Assembly: GCA_026315105.1 (NCBI GenBank)
Contig: JAOYRU010000067.1
Coordinates: 1 to 64,000, forward strand
Origin: Locusta migratoria
Taxonomy: Eukaryota; Arthropoda; Insecta; Orthoptera; Acrididae
DNA: 64,000 nucleotides
Direction: 5' to 3'
Positions 1 through 10,766 of the stretch are shown in pieces (within the stretch, counting starts at the first letter, position 1; each line of letters begins with the position of its first letter). Made by a program: the position numbers and the translations under genes. A model generated the notes under the pieces. It was not told the DNA's origin, ran no database searches, and worked only from the letters and a program-made list of their open reading frames with translations.

Positions 1-62
1 GGGATCGAACCAGTGACCTTTAGATCTTCAGTCTACCGCTCTCCCAACTGAGCTATTTCGGC
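1..62 (-). tRNA. Trnaf-gaa: tRNA-Phe (GAA), partial at window edge
   Basis: Phe copy 1. Lacks the acceptor 3' strand and part of the T-stem because the window starts inside it. Carries A49 and G27. Confidence 0.85.
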
Positions 63-543
63 TGACGTCGTTGTGCTTGATTTTCCACTGCTTCCATGCG
101 TGCAGAGTCGTTTGTTATTGACTTCGATGACTTCATCTGACGCCACGCTGACGCTAGGAAAAAGCCTCTTTTATCACTGCACAGGGCAAATGGCTTGCAG
201 AGAACGATGCACAAGAGAGAATAGAGTGTTGACTGCGTAAGTGGCTGAATCCAGCAGATACCCATGATAATGCAATCGAATTAGACACATGCAAATTAAA
301 CACTGGGCTGTTATCGACTGCACGCTAAAATAAACAAAACGTTAGTGTTCAGTGTAGTGGCGTTTTCAGGGACATCTGGCGGACGACGGCGCAGATGAGC
401 TGCATTGCCTTCTGGACAGAACTGGAGCGCAGCATCATGGAGCCAGAAAAGACAGCGGTTTACTTGTGAGCCGCCAGTTTAGCGGAAAAAGCACCACCAA
501 AGTTGCCACTACATGTCTGTCAATGAGGAAGAGGAAAAATTTT

Positions 544-625
544 CGCAGTCGGCAGGACTCGAACCTACGCTCCCAGAGGGAATCTGATTTCAAGTCAGAC
601 GCCTTAACCACTCGGCCACGACTGC
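544..625 (-). tRNA. Trnas-uga: tRNA-Ser (UGA)
   Basis: Ser copy 1. Cloverleaf: 7-bp acceptor GCAGTCG/CGACTGC, anticodon loop CTTGAAA (anticodon UGA), long variable arm, T loop TTCGAGT, discriminator G73 as serine tRNAs require. The terminator here is T5 and the flank has two extra bases compared with other copies. Confidence 0.95.
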
Positions 626-838
626 GGTGGAGCAAAGTTTTCTATAAAACTTGCCTAGTGTTCATAAGGTGAGGCCAAGATGCAGCTTGTGAATAAGTAC
701 TGTGTTTCGCTTGCTTGTCTAGTGTAGAACTAGACACGCAGAAACAGCTACAGGAGGGTGTCAAGTTTTTTCTCAGTTGTAGGGACGGTAACACGGTCGC
801 AGGGTAATGCCACTGTCGATGGCTTAAAAAGAAACGTA

Positions 839-910
839 TGCCGAAACCGGGATCGAACCAGTGACCTTTAGATCTTCAGTCTAACGCTCTCCCAACTGAG
901 CTATTTCGGC
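839..910 (-). tRNA. Trnaf-gaa: tRNA-Phe (GAA), 1-nt shorter
   Basis: Phe copy 2. Lacks one base of the C run on the plus strand, so the 3' T-stem strand has four bases and A49 is left unpaired. Possible sequencing error or a damaged copy. Confidence 0.8.
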
Positions 911-1389
911 TGACGTCGTTGTGCTTGATTTTCCACTGCTTCCATGCGTGCAGAGTCGTTTGTTATTGACTTCGATGACTTCATCTGACGCCACGCTGAC
1001 GCTAGGAAAAAGCCTCTTTTATCACTGCACAGGGCAAATGGCTTGCAGAGAACGATGCACAAGAGAGAATAGAGTGTTGACTGCGTAAGTGGCTGAATCC
1101 AGCAGATACCCATGATAATGCAATCGAATTAGACACATGCAAATTAAACACTGGGCTGTTATCGACTGCACGCTAAAATAAACAAAACGTTAGTGTTCAG
1201 TGTAGTGGCGTTTTCAGGGACATCTGGCGGACGACGGCGCAGATGAGCTGCATTGCCTTCTGGACAGAACTGGAGCGCAGCATCATGGAGCCAGAAAAGA
1301 CAGCGGTTTACTTGTGAGCCGCCAGTTTAGCGGAAAAGCACCACCAAAGTTGCCACTACATGTCTGTCAATGGAGGAAGAGAAAATTTT
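911..1389. other. Spacer A (between tRNA-Phe and tRNA-Ser), representative copy 2
   Basis: A 479-bp non-coding spacer present in every unit (468 bp in the 836-bp units). It is the 5' flank of tRNA-Phe and the 3' flank of tRNA-Ser. Next to the tRNA-Phe 5' end it holds a CRE-like TGACGTCG, then an A/T-rich stretch in two alleles (cttgattttcc or cttgcttttcc). Close to the tRNA-Ser 3' end is the TTTT terminator. Short ORFs of 61-73 codons cross it but their ends fall inside tRNA sequence and they shift frame with the 11-bp deletion, so I do not call them genes. Confidence 0.8.
985..1002. repeat. 7-bp direct repeat that bounds the 11-bp deletion (representative, copy 2)
   Basis: CTGACGC occurs at 985-991 and 996-1002, 11 bp apart. 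The 836-bp units keep one CTGACGC and lack exactly 11 bp, as expected for slippage or microhomology-mediated deletion. Confidence 0.85.
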
Positions 1390-1471
1390 CGCAGTCGGCA
1401 GGACTCGAACCTACGCTCCCAGAGGGAATCTGATTTCAAGTCAGACGCCTTAACCACTCGGCCACGACTGC
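1390..1471 (-). tRNA. Trnas-uga: tRNA-Ser (UGA)
   Basis: Ser copy 2, canonical; TTTT terminator follows G73 within a few bases. Confidence 0.95.
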
Positions 1472-1487
1472 GGTGGAGCAAAGTTTT

Positions 1488-1495
1488 CTATAAAA
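1488..1495 (-). promoter_or_regulatory. TATA-like box upstream of tRNA-Ser (representative, copy 2)
   Basis: The minus strand reads TTTTATAG, 17-24 bases before the mature 5' end of tRNA-Ser. Upstream A/T-rich elements help Pol III transcription of many insect tRNA genes, so a role is plausible but inferred. Nine units (35, 37, 38, 39, 43, 47, 50, 54, 55) change the TATAG core to TATCG. Confidence 0.4.
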
Positions 1496-1561
1496 CTTGC
1501 CTAGTGTTCATAAGGTGAGGCCAAGATGCAGCTTGTGAATAAGTACTGTGTTTCGCTTGCT

Positions 1562-1582
1562 TGTCTAGTGTAGAACTAGACA
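1562..1582. repeat. Inverted repeat in spacer B (representative, copy 2)
   Basis: TGTCTAG and CTAGACA form a perfect 7-bp inverted repeat around a 7-base loop. It occurs in the ordinary spacer B but is destroyed in the 851-bp units, where the left arm is replaced by TGTTTGG. Its function is unknown. Confidence 0.6.
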
Positions 1583-1677
1583 CGCAGAAACAGCTACAGG
1601 AGGGTGTCAAGTTTTTTCTCAGTTGTAGGGACGGTAACACGGTCGCAGGGTAATGCCACTGTCGATGGCTTAAAAAG

Positions 1678-1684
1678 AAACGTA
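1678..1684 (-). terminator. Pol III terminator region of tRNA-Phe copy 3 (representative)
   Basis: On the minus strand, base 73 of tRNA-Phe is followed by a short leader and then TTTCTTTTT within about 15 bases, with T5 as the terminator; the T5 lies just left of this interval, at 1672-1676. In twelve right-array copies (47, 49, 54, 59, 60, 63-66, 68-70) the run is T4. Confidence 0.6.
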
Positions 1685-1757
1685 TGCCGAAACCCGGGAT
1701 CGAACCAGTGACCTTTAGATCTTCAGTCTAACGCTCTCCCAACTGAGCTATTTCGGC
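1685..1757 (-). tRNA. Trnaf-gaa: tRNA-Phe (GAA), A49 class
   Basis: Phe copy 3. Acceptor GCCGAAA/TTTCGGC, D loop AGTTGGGA, anticodon loop CTGAAGA (anticodon GAA), T loop TTCGATC, A73. The T stem has ACTGG against CCGGG, so the outermost pair is an A49·G65 mismatch; canonical copies have C49. Confidence 0.93.
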
Positions 1758-2236
1758 TGACGTCGTTGTGCTTGATTTTCCACTGCTTCCATGCGTGCAG
1801 AGTCGTTTGTTATTGACTTCGATGACTTCATCTGACGCCACGCTGACGCTAGGAAAAAGCCTCTTTTATCACTGCACAGGGCAAATGGCTTGCAGAGAAC
1901 GATGCACAAGAGAGAATAGAGTGTTGACTGCGTAAGTGGCTGAATCCAGCAGATACCCATGATAATGCAATCGAATTAGACACATGCAAATTAAACACTG
2001 GGCTGTTATCGACTGCACGCTAAAATAAACAAAACGTTAGTGTTCAGTGTAGTGGCGTTTTCAGGGACATCTGGCGGACGACGGCGCAGATGAGCTGCAT
2101 TGCCTTCTGGACAGAACTGGAGCGCAGCATCATGGAGCCAGAAAAGACAGCGGTTTACTTGTGAGCCGCCAGTTTAGCGGAAAAACACCACCAAAGTTGC
2201 CACTACATGTCTGTCAATGGAGGAAGAGAAAATTTT

Positions 2237-2318
2237 CGCAGTCGGCAGGACTCGAACCTACGCTCCCAGAGGGAATCTGATTTCAAGTCAGACGCCTTAA
2301 CCACTCGGCCACGACTGC
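2237..2318 (-). tRNA. Trnas-uga: tRNA-Ser (UGA)
   Basis: Ser copy 3, canonical. Confidence 0.95.
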
Positions 2319-2531
2319 GGTGGAGCAAAGTTTTCTATAAAACTTGCCTAGTGTTCATAAGGTGAGGCCAAGATGCAGCTTGTGAATAAGTACTGTGTTT
2401 CGCTTGCTTGTCTAGTGTAGAACTAGACACGCAGAAACAGCTACAGGAGGGTGTCAAGTTTTTTCTCAGTTGTAGGGACGGTAACACGGTCGCAGGGTAA
2501 TGCCACTGTCGATGGCTTAAAAAGAAACGTA

Positions 2532-2604
2532 TGCCGAAACCCGGGATCGAACCAGTGACCTTTAGATCTTCAGTCTAACGCTCTCCCAACTGAGCTATTT
2601 CGGC
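2532..2604 (-). tRNA. Trnaf-gaa: tRNA-Phe (GAA), A49 class
   Basis: Phe copy 4. A49·G65 mismatch; otherwise canonical, A73. Confidence 0.92.
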
Positions 2605-3083
2605 TGACGTCGTTGTGCTTGATTTTCCACTGCTTCCATGCGTGCAGAGTCGTTTGTTATTGACTTCGATGACTTCATCTGACGCCACGCTGACGCTAGG
2701 AAAAAGCCTCTTTTATCACTGCACAGGGCAAATGGCTTGCAGAGAACGATGCACAAGAGAGAATAGAGTGTTGACTGCGTAAGTGGCTGAATCCAGCAGA
2801 TACCCATGATAATGCAATCGAATTAGACACATGCAAATTAAACACTGGGCTGTTATCGACTGCACGCTAAAATAAACAAAACGTTAGTGTTCAGTGTAGT
2901 GGCGTTTTCAGGGACATCTGGCGGACGACGGCGCAGATGAGCTGCATTGCCTTCTGGACAGAACTGGAGCGCAGCATCATGGAGCCAGAAAAGACAGCGG
3001 TTTACTTGTGAGCCGCCAGTTTAGCGGAAAAGCACCACCAAAGTTGCCACTACATGTCTGTCAATGGAGGAAGAGAAAATTTT

Positions 3084-3165
3084 CGCAGTCGGCAGGACTC
3101 GAACCTACGCTCCCAGAGGGAATCTGATTTCAAGTCAGACGCCTTAACCACTCGGCCACGACTGC
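3084..3165 (-). tRNA. Trnas-uga: tRNA-Ser (UGA)
   Basis: Ser copy 4, canonical. Confidence 0.95.
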
Positions 3166-3378
3166 GGTGGAGCAAAGTTTTCTATAAAACTTGCCTAGTG
3201 TTCATAAGGTGAGGCCAAGATGCAGCTTGTGAATAAGTACTGTGTTTCGCTTGCTTGTCTAGTGTAGAACTAGACACGCAGAAACAGCTACAGGAGGGTG
3301 TCAAGTTTTTTCTCAGTTGTAGGGACGGTAACACGGTCGCAGGGTAATGCCACTGTCGATGGCTTAAAAAGAAACGTA

Positions 3379-3451
3379 TGCCGAAACCCGGGATCGAACC
3401 AGTGACCTTTAGATCTTCAGTCTAACGCTCTCCCAACTGAGCTATTTCGGC
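3379..3451 (-). tRNA. Trnaf-gaa: tRNA-Phe (GAA), A49 class
   Basis: Phe copy 5. A49·G65 mismatch; A73. Confidence 0.92.
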
Positions 3452-3930
3452 TGACGTCGTTGTGCTTGATTTTCCACTGCTTCCATGCGTGCAGAGTCGT
3501 TTGTTATTGACTTCGATGACTTCATCTGACGCCACGCTGACGCTAGGAAAAAGCCTCTTTTATCACTGCACAGGGCAAATGGCTTGCAGAGAACGATGCA
3601 CAAGAGAGAATAGAGTGTTGACTGCGTAAGTGGCTGAATCCAGCAGATACCCATGATAATGCAATCGAATTAGACACATGCAAATTAAACACTGGGCTGT
3701 TATCGACTGCACGCTAAAATAAACAAAACGTTAGTGTTCAGTGTAGTGGCGTTTTCAGGGACATCTGGCGGACGACGGCGCAGATGAGCTGCATTGCCTT
3801 CTGGACAGAACTGGAGCGCAGCATCATGGAGCCAGAAAAGACAGCGGTTTACTTGTGAGCCGCCAGTTTAGCGGAAAAACACCACCAAAGTTGCCACTAC
3901 ATGTCTGTCAATGGAGGAAGAGAAAATTTT

Positions 3931-4012
3931 CGCAGTCGGCAGGACTCGAACCTACGCTCCCAGAGGGAATCTGATTTCAAGTCAGACGCCTTAACCACTC
4001 GGCCACGACTGC
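3931..4012 (-). tRNA. Trnas-uga: tRNA-Ser (UGA)
   Basis: Ser copy 5, canonical. Confidence 0.95.
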
Positions 4013-4225
4013 GGTGGAGCAAAGTTTTCTATAAAACTTGCCTAGTGTTCATAAGGTGAGGCCAAGATGCAGCTTGTGAATAAGTACTGTGTTTCGCTTG
4101 CTTGTCTAGTGTAGAACTAGACACGCAGAAACAGCTACAGGAGGGTGTCAAGTTTTTTCTCAGTTGTAGGGACGGTAACACGGTCGCAGGGTAATGCCAC
4201 TGTCGATGGCTTAAAAAGAAACGTA

Positions 4226-4298
4226 TGCCGAAACCCGGGATCGAACCAGTGACCTTTAGATCTTCAGTCTAACGCTCTCCCAACTGAGCTATTTCGGC
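4226..4298 (-). tRNA. Trnaf-gaa: tRNA-Phe (GAA), A49 class
   Basis: Phe copy 6. A49·G65 mismatch; A73. Confidence 0.92.
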
Positions 4299-4777
4299 TG
4301 ACGTCGTTGTGCTTGATTTTCCACTGCTTCCATGCGTGCAGAGTCGTTTGTTATTGACTTCGATGACTTCATCTGACGCCACGCTGACGCTAGGAAAAAG
4401 CCTCTTTTATCACTGCACAGGGCAAATGGCTTGCAGAGAACGATGCACAAGAGAGAATAGAGTGTTGACTGCGTAAGTGGCTGAATCCAGCAGATACCCA
4501 TGATAATGCAATCGAATTAGACACATGCAAATTAAACACTGGGCTGTTATCGACTGCACGCTAAAATAAACAAAACGTTAGTGTTCAGTGTAGTGGCGTT
4601 TTCAGGGACATCTGGCGGACGACGGCGCAGATGAGCTGCATTGCCTTCTGGACAGAACTGGAGCGCAGCATCATGGAGCCAGAAAAGACAGCGGTTTACT
4701 TGTGAGCCGCCAGTTTAGCGGAAAAGCACCACCAAAGTTGCCACTACATGTCTGTCAATGGAGGAAGAGAAAATTTT

Positions 4778-4859
4778 CGCAGTCGGCAGGACTCGAACCT
4801 ACGCTCCCAGAGGGAATCTGATTTCAAGTCAGACGCCTTAACCACTCGGCCACGACTGC
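4778..4859 (-). tRNA. Trnas-uga: tRNA-Ser (UGA)
   Basis: Ser copy 6, canonical. Confidence 0.95.
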
Positions 4860-5072
4860 GGTGGAGCAAAGTTTTCTATAAAACTTGCCTAGTGTTCATA
4901 AGGTGAGGCCAAGATGCAGCTTGTGAATAAGTACTGTGTTTCGCTTGCTTGTCTAGTGTAGAACTAGACACGCAGAAACAGCTACAGGAGGGTGTCAAGT
5001 TTTTTCTCAGTTGTAGGGACGGTAACACGGTCGCAGGGTAATGCCACTGTCGATGGCTTAAAAAGAAACGTA

Positions 5073-5145
5073 TGCCGAAACCCGGGATCGAACCAGTGAC
5101 CTTTAGATCTTCAGTCTAACGCTCTCCCAACTGAGCTATTTCGGC
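5073..5145 (-). tRNA. Trnaf-gaa: tRNA-Phe (GAA), A49 class
   Basis: Phe copy 7. A49·G65 mismatch; A73. Confidence 0.92.
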
Positions 5146-5624
5146 TGACGTCGTTGTGCTTGATTTTCCACTGCTTCCATGCGTGCAGAGTCGTTTGTTA
5201 TTGACTTCGATGACTTCATCTGACGCCACGCTGACGCTAGGAAAAAGCCTCTTTTATCACTGCACAGGGCAAATGGCTTGCAGAGAACGATGCACAAGAG
5301 AGAATAGAGTGTTGACTGCGTAAGTGGCTGAATCCAGCAGATACCCATGATAATGCAATCGAATTAGACACATGCAAATTAAACACTGGGCTGTTATCGA
5401 CTGCACGCTAAAATAAACAAAACGTTAGTGTTCAGTGTAGTGGCGTTTTCAGGGACATCTGGCGGACGACGGCGCAGATGAGCTGCATTGCCTTCTGGAC
5501 AGAACTGGAGCGCAGCATCATGGAGCCAGAAAAGACAGCGGTTTACTTGTGAGCCGCCAGTTTAGCGGAAAAGCACCACCAAAGTTGCCACTACATGTCT
5601 GTCAATGGAGGAAGAGAAAATTTT

Positions 5625-5706
5625 CGCAGTCGGCAGGACTCGAACCTACGCTCCCAGAGGGAATCTGATTTCAAGTCAGACGCCTTAACCACTCGGCCAC
5701 GACTGC
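5625..5706 (-). tRNA. Trnas-uga: tRNA-Ser (UGA)
   Basis: Ser copy 7, canonical. Confidence 0.95.
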
Positions 5707-5919
5707 GGTGGAGCAAAGTTTTCTATAAAACTTGCCTAGTGTTCATAAGGTGAGGCCAAGATGCAGCTTGTGAATAAGTACTGTGTTTCGCTTGCTTGTC
5801 TAGTGTAGAACTAGACACGCAGAAACAGCTACAGGAGGGTGTCAAGTTTTTTCTCAGTTGTAGGGACGGTAACACGGTCGCAGGGTAATGCCACTGTCGA
5901 TGGCTTAAAAAGAAACGTA

Positions 5920-5992
5920 TGCCGAAACCCGGGATCGAACCAGTGACCTTTAGATCTTCAGTCTAACGCTCTCCCAACTGAGCTATTTCGGC
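5920..5992 (-). tRNA. Trnaf-gaa: tRNA-Phe (GAA), A49 class
   Basis: Phe copy 8. A49·G65 mismatch; A73. Confidence 0.92.
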
Positions 5993-6471
5993 TGACGTCG
6001 TTGTGCTTGATTTTCCACTGCTTCCATGCGTGCAGAGTCGTTTGTTATTGACTTCGATGACTTCATCTGACGCCACGCTGACGCTAGGAAAAAGCCTCTT
6101 TTATCACTGCACAGGGCAAATGGCTTGCAGAGAACGATGCACAAGAGAGAATAGAGTGTTGACTGCGTAAGTGGCTGAATCCAGCAGATACCCATGATAA
6201 TGCAATCGAATTAGACACATGCAAATTAAACACTGGGCTGTTATCGACTGCACGCTAAAATAAACAAAACGTTAGTGTTCAGTGTAGTGGCGTTTTCAGG
6301 GACATCTGGCGGACGACGGCGCAGATGAGCTGCATTGCCTTCTGGACAGAACTGGAGCGCAGCATCATGGAGCCAGAAAAGACAGCGGTTTACTTGTGAG
6401 CCGCCAGTTTAGCGGAAAAACACCACCAAAGTTGCCACTACATGTCTGTCAATGGAGGAAGAGAAAATTTT

Positions 6472-6553
6472 CGCAGTCGGCAGGACTCGAACCTACGCTC
6501 CCAGAGGGAATCTGATTTCAAGTCAGACGCCTTAACCACTCGGCCACGACTGC
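6472..6553 (-). tRNA. Trnas-uga: tRNA-Ser (UGA)
   Basis: Ser copy 8, canonical. Confidence 0.95.
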
Positions 6554-6766
6554 GGTGGAGCAAAGTTTTCTATAAAACTTGCCTAGTGTTCATAAGGTGA
6601 GGCCAAGATGCAGCTTGTGAATAAGTACTGTGTTTCGCTTGCTTGTCTAGTGTAGAACTAGACACGCAGAAACAGCTACAGGAGGGTGTCAAGTTTTTTC
6701 TCAGTTGTAGGGACGGTAACACGGTCGCAGGGTAATGCCACTGTCGATGGCTTAAAAAGAAACGTA

Positions 6767-6839
6767 TGCCGAAACCCGGGATCGAACCAGTGACCTTTAG
6801 ATCTTCAGTCTAACGCTCTCCCAACTGAGCTATTTCGGC
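6767..6839 (-). tRNA. Trnaf-gaa: tRNA-Phe (GAA), A49 class
   Basis: Phe copy 9. A49·G65 mismatch; A73. Confidence 0.92.
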
Positions 6840-7318
6840 TGACGTCGTTGTGCTTGATTTTCCACTGCTTCCATGCGTGCAGAGTCGTTTGTTATTGACT
6901 TCGATGACTTCATCTGACGCCACGCTGACGCTAGGAAAAAGCCTCTTTTATCACTGCACAGGGCAAATGGCTTGCAGAGAACGATGCACAAGAGAGAATA
7001 GAGTGTTGACTGCGTAAGTGGCTGAATCCAGCAGATACCCATGATAATGCAATCGAATTAGACACATGCAAATTAAACACTGGGCTGTTATCGACTGCAC
7101 GCTAAAATAAACAAAACGTTAGTGTTCAGTGTAGTGGCGTTTTCAGGGACATCTGGCGGACGACGGCGCAGATGAGCTGCATTGCCTTCTGGACAGAACT
7201 GGAGCGCAGCATCATGGAGCCAGAAAAGACAGCGGTTTACTTGTGAGCCGCCAGTTTAGCGGAAAAGCACCACCAAAGTTGCCACTACATGTCTGTCAAT
7301 GGAGGAAGAGAAAATTTT

Positions 7319-7400
7319 CGCAGTCGGCAGGACTCGAACCTACGCTCCCAGAGGGAATCTGATTTCAAGTCAGACGCCTTAACCACTCGGCCACGACTGC
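7319..7400 (-). tRNA. Trnas-uga: tRNA-Ser (UGA)
   Basis: Ser copy 9, canonical. Confidence 0.95.
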
Positions 7401-7613
7401 GGTGGAGCAAAGTTTTCTATAAAACTTGCCTAGTGTTCATAAGGTGAGGCCAAGATGCAGCTTGTGAATAAGTACTGTGTTTCGCTTGCTTGTCTAGTGT
7501 AGAACTAGACACGCAGAAACAGCTACAGGAGGGTGTCAAGTTTTTTCTCAGTTGTAGGGACGGTAACACGGTCGCAGGGTAATGCCACTGTCGATGGCTT
7601 AAAAAGAAACGTA

Positions 7614-7686
7614 TGCCGAAACCCGGGATCGAACCAGTGACCTTTAGATCTTCAGTCTACCGCTCTCCCAACTGAGCTATTTCGGC
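7614..7686 (-). tRNA. Trnaf-gaa: tRNA-Phe (GAA), A49/G27 class
   Basis: Phe copy 10. A49·G65 and G27·A43 mismatches, so the T and anticodon stems each lose the outer pair; A73. Confidence 0.88.
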
Positions 7687-8165
7687 TGACGTCGTTGTGC
7701 TTGATTTTCCACTGCTTCCATGCGTGCAGAGTCGTTTGTTATTGACTTCGATGACTTCATCTGACGCCACGCTGACGCTAGGAAAAAGCCTCTTTTATCA
7801 CTGCACAGGGCAAATGGCTTGCAGAGAACGATGCACAAGAGAGAATAGAGTGTTGACTGCGTAAGTGGCTGAATCCAGCAGATACCCATGATAATGCAAT
7901 CGAATTAGACACATGCAAATTAAACACTGGGCTGTTATCGACTGCACGCTAAAATAAACAAAACGTTAGTGTTCAGTGTAGTGGCGTTTTCAGGGACATC
8001 TGGCGGACGACGGCGCAGATGAGCTGCATTGCCTTCTGGACAGAACTGGAGCGCAGCATCATGGAGCCAGAAAAGACAGCGGTTTACTTGTGAGCCGCCA
8101 GTTTAGCGGAAAAGCACCACCAAAGTTGCCACTACATGTCTGTCAATGGAGGAAGAGAAAATTTT

Positions 8166-8247
8166 CGCAGTCGGCAGGACTCGAACCTACGCTCCCAGAG
8201 GGAATCTGATTTCAAGTCAGACGCCTTAACCACTCGGCCACGACTGC
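8166..8247 (-). tRNA. Trnas-uga: tRNA-Ser (UGA)
   Basis: Ser copy 10, canonical. Confidence 0.95.
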
Positions 8248-8460
8248 GGTGGAGCAAAGTTTTCTATAAAACTTGCCTAGTGTTCATAAGGTGAGGCCAA
8301 GATGCAGCTTGTGAATAAGTACTGTGTTTCGCTTGCTTGTCTAGTGTAGAACTAGACACGCAGAAACAGCTACAGGAGGGTGTCAAGTTTTTTCTCAGTT
8401 GTAGGGACGGTAACACGGTCGCAGGGTAATGCCACTGTCGATGGCTTAAAAAGAAACGTA

Positions 8461-8533
8461 TGCCGAAACCCGGGATCGAACCAGTGACCTTTAGATCTTC
8501 AGTCTACCGCTCTCCCAACTGAGCTATTTCGGC
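8461..8533 (-). tRNA. Trnaf-gaa: tRNA-Phe (GAA), A49/G27 class
   Basis: Phe copy 11, in an 836-bp unit. A49·G65 and G27·A43 mismatches; A73. Confidence 0.88.
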
Positions 8534-9001
8534 TGACGTCGTTGTGCTTGATTTTCCACTGCTTCCATGCGTGCAGAGTCGTTTGTTATTGACTTCGATG
8601 ACTTCATCTGACGCTAGGAAAAAGCCTCTTTTATCACTGCACAGGGCAAATGGCTTGCAGAGAACGATGCACAAGAGAGAATAGAGTGTTGACTGCGTAA
8701 GTGGCTGAATCCAGCAGATACCCATGATAATGCAATCGAATTAGACACATGCAAATTAAACACTGGGCTGTTATCGACTGCACGCTAAAATAAACAAAAC
8801 GTTAGTGTTCAGTGTAGTGGCGTTTTCAGGGACATCTGGCGGACGACGGCGCAGATGAGTTGCATTGCCTTCTGGACAGAACTGGAGCGCAGCATCATGG
8901 AGCCAGAAAAGACAGCGGTTTACTTGTGAGCCGCCAGTTTAGCGGAAAAGCACCACCAAAGTTGCCACTACATGTCTGTCAATGGAGGAAGAGAAAATTT
9001 T

Positions 9002-9083
9002 CGCAGTCGGCAGGACTCGAACCTACGCTCCCAGAGGGAATCTGATTTCAAGTCAGACGCCTTAACCACTCGGCCACGACTGC
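9002..9083 (-). tRNA. Trnas-uga: tRNA-Ser (UGA)
   Basis: Ser copy 11, canonical. Confidence 0.95.
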
Positions 9084-9296
9084 GGTGGAGCAAAGTTTTC
9101 TATAAAACTTGCCTAGTGTTCATAAGGTGAGGCCAAGATGCAGCTTGTGAATAAGTACTGTGTTTCGCTTGCTTGTCTAGTGTAGAACTAGACACGCAGA
9201 AACAGCTACAGGAGGGTGTCAAGTTTTTTCTCAGTTGTAGGGACGGTAACACGGTCGCAGGGTAATGCCACTGTCGATGGCTTAAAAAGAAACGTA

Positions 9297-9369
9297 AGCC
9301 GAAACCATGGATCGAACCAGTGACCTTTAGATCTTCAGTCTAACGCTCTCCCAACTGAGCTATTTCGGC
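9297..9369 (-). pseudogene. Trnaf-gaa: Degenerate tRNA-Phe (GAA), U73 class
   Basis: Phe copy 12. The 3' T-stem strand is CATGG against ACTGG, mismatching at 49·65, 51·63 and 52·62. The discriminator is U instead of the A that tRNA-Phe uses. Acceptor, D and anticodon stems remain intact. Probably not a functional tRNA, though the A box and most of the B box persist. Confidence 0.85.
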
Positions 9370-9848
9370 TGACGTCGTTGTGCTTGATTTTCCACTGCTT
9401 CCATGCGTGCAGAGTCGTTTGTTATTGACTTCGATGACTTCATCTGACGCCACGCTGACGCTAGGAAAAAGCCTCTTTTATCACTGCACAGGGCAAATGG
9501 CTTGCAGAGAACGATGCACAAGAGAGAATAGAGTGTTGACTGCGTAAGTGGCTGAATCCAGCAGATACCCATGATAATGCAATCGAATTAGACACATGCA
9601 AATTAAACACTGGGCTGTTATCGACTGCACGCTAAAATAAACAAAACGTTAGTGTTCAGTGTAGTGGCGTTTTCAGGGACATCTGGCGGACGACGGCGCA
9701 GATGAGCTGCATTGCCTTCTGGACAGAACTGGAGCGCAGCATCATGGAGCCAGAAAAGACAGCGGTTTACTTGTGAGCCGCCAGTTTAGCGGAAAAGCAC
9801 CACCAAAGTTGCCACTACATGTCTGTCAATGGAGGAAGAGAAAATTTT

Positions 9849-9930
9849 CGCAGTCGGCAGGACTCGAACCTACGCTCCCAGAGGGAATCTGATTTCAAGT
9901 CAGACGCCTTAACCACTCGGCCACGACTGC
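9849..9930 (-). tRNA. Trnas-uga: tRNA-Ser (UGA)
   Basis: Ser copy 12, canonical, although its unit partner is degenerate. Confidence 0.95.
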
Positions 9931-10143
9931 GGTGGAGCAAAGTTTTCTATAAAACTTGCCTAGTGTTCATAAGGTGAGGCCAAGATGCAGCTTGTGAATA
10001 AGTACTGTGTTTCGCTTGCTTGTCTAGTGTAGAACTAGACACGCAGAAACAGCTACAGGAGGGTGTCAAGTTTTTTCTCAGTTGTAGGGACGGTAACACG
10101 GTCGCAGGGTAATGCCACTGTCGATGGCTTAAAAAGAAACGTA

Positions 10144-10216
10144 TGCCGAAACCCGGGATCGAACCAGTGACCTTTAGATCTTCAGTCTACCGCTCTCCCA
10201 ACTGAGCTATTTCGGC
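10144..10216 (-). tRNA. Trnaf-gaa: tRNA-Phe (GAA), A49/G27 class
   Basis: Phe copy 13, in an 836-bp unit. A49·G65 and G27·A43 mismatches. Confidence 0.88.
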
Positions 10217-10684
10217 TGACGTCGTTGTGCTTGATTTTCCACTGCTTCCATGCGTGCAGAGTCGTTTGTTATTGACTTCGATGACTTCATCTGACGCTAG
10301 GAAAAAGCCTCTTTTATCACTGCACAGGGCAAATGGCTTGCAGAGAACGATGCACAAGAGAGAATAGAGTGTTGACTGCGTAAGTGGCTGAATCCAGCAG
10401 ATACCCATGATAATGCAATCGAATTAGACACATGCAAATTAAACACTGGGCTGTTATCGACTGCACGCTAAAATAAACAAAACGTTAGTGTTCAGTGTAG
10501 TGGCGTTTTCAGGGACATCTGGCGGACGACGGCGCAGATGAGTTGCATTGCCTTCTGGACAGAACTGGAGCGCAGCATCATGGAGCCAGAAAAGACAGCG
10601 GTTTACTTGTGAGCCGCCAGTTTAGCGGAAAAGCACCACCAAAGTTGCCACTACATGTCTGTCAATGGAGGAAGAGAAAATTTT

Positions 10685-10766
10685 CGCAGTCGGCAGGACT
10701 CGAACCTACGCTCCCAGAGGGAATCTGATTTCAAGTCAGACGCCTTAACCACTCGGCCACGACTGC
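10685..10766 (-). tRNA. Trnas-uga: tRNA-Ser (UGA)
   Basis: Ser copy 13, canonical. Confidence 0.95.

Larger units (their letters stand above)
1472..1684. other. Spacer B (between tRNA-Ser and the next tRNA-Phe), representative copy 2
   Basis: A 213-bp spacer (217 bp in 851-bp units) that serves as the 5' flank of tRNA-Ser and the 3' flank of tRNA-Phe. It carries a TATA-like box just upstream of tRNA-Ser, a 7-bp inverted repeat, and the T5 terminator of tRNA-Phe (T4 in a subset of right-hand copies). No coding sequence is seen. Confidence 0.8.

Noticed and set aside
911..926. CRE-like TGACGTCG next to the tRNA-Phe 5' end as a Pol II enhancer
   Set aside because: An 8-base near match adjoining a conserved gene is weak evidence; it is noted in the spacer entry only.
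901..1113. A 70-codon minus-strand ORF recurring in nearly every unit
   Set aside because: It starts in spacer A and ends inside tRNA-Phe flank sequence, changes frame and C-terminus with the 11-bp deletion, and is identical only because the DNA repeats are identical. No domain is recognisable.
8860..9045. Plus-strand 61-codon ORF (ending LEPTLPEGI)
   Set aside because: It ends in the antisense of tRNA-Ser and exists only in units with the gagttgc substitution.
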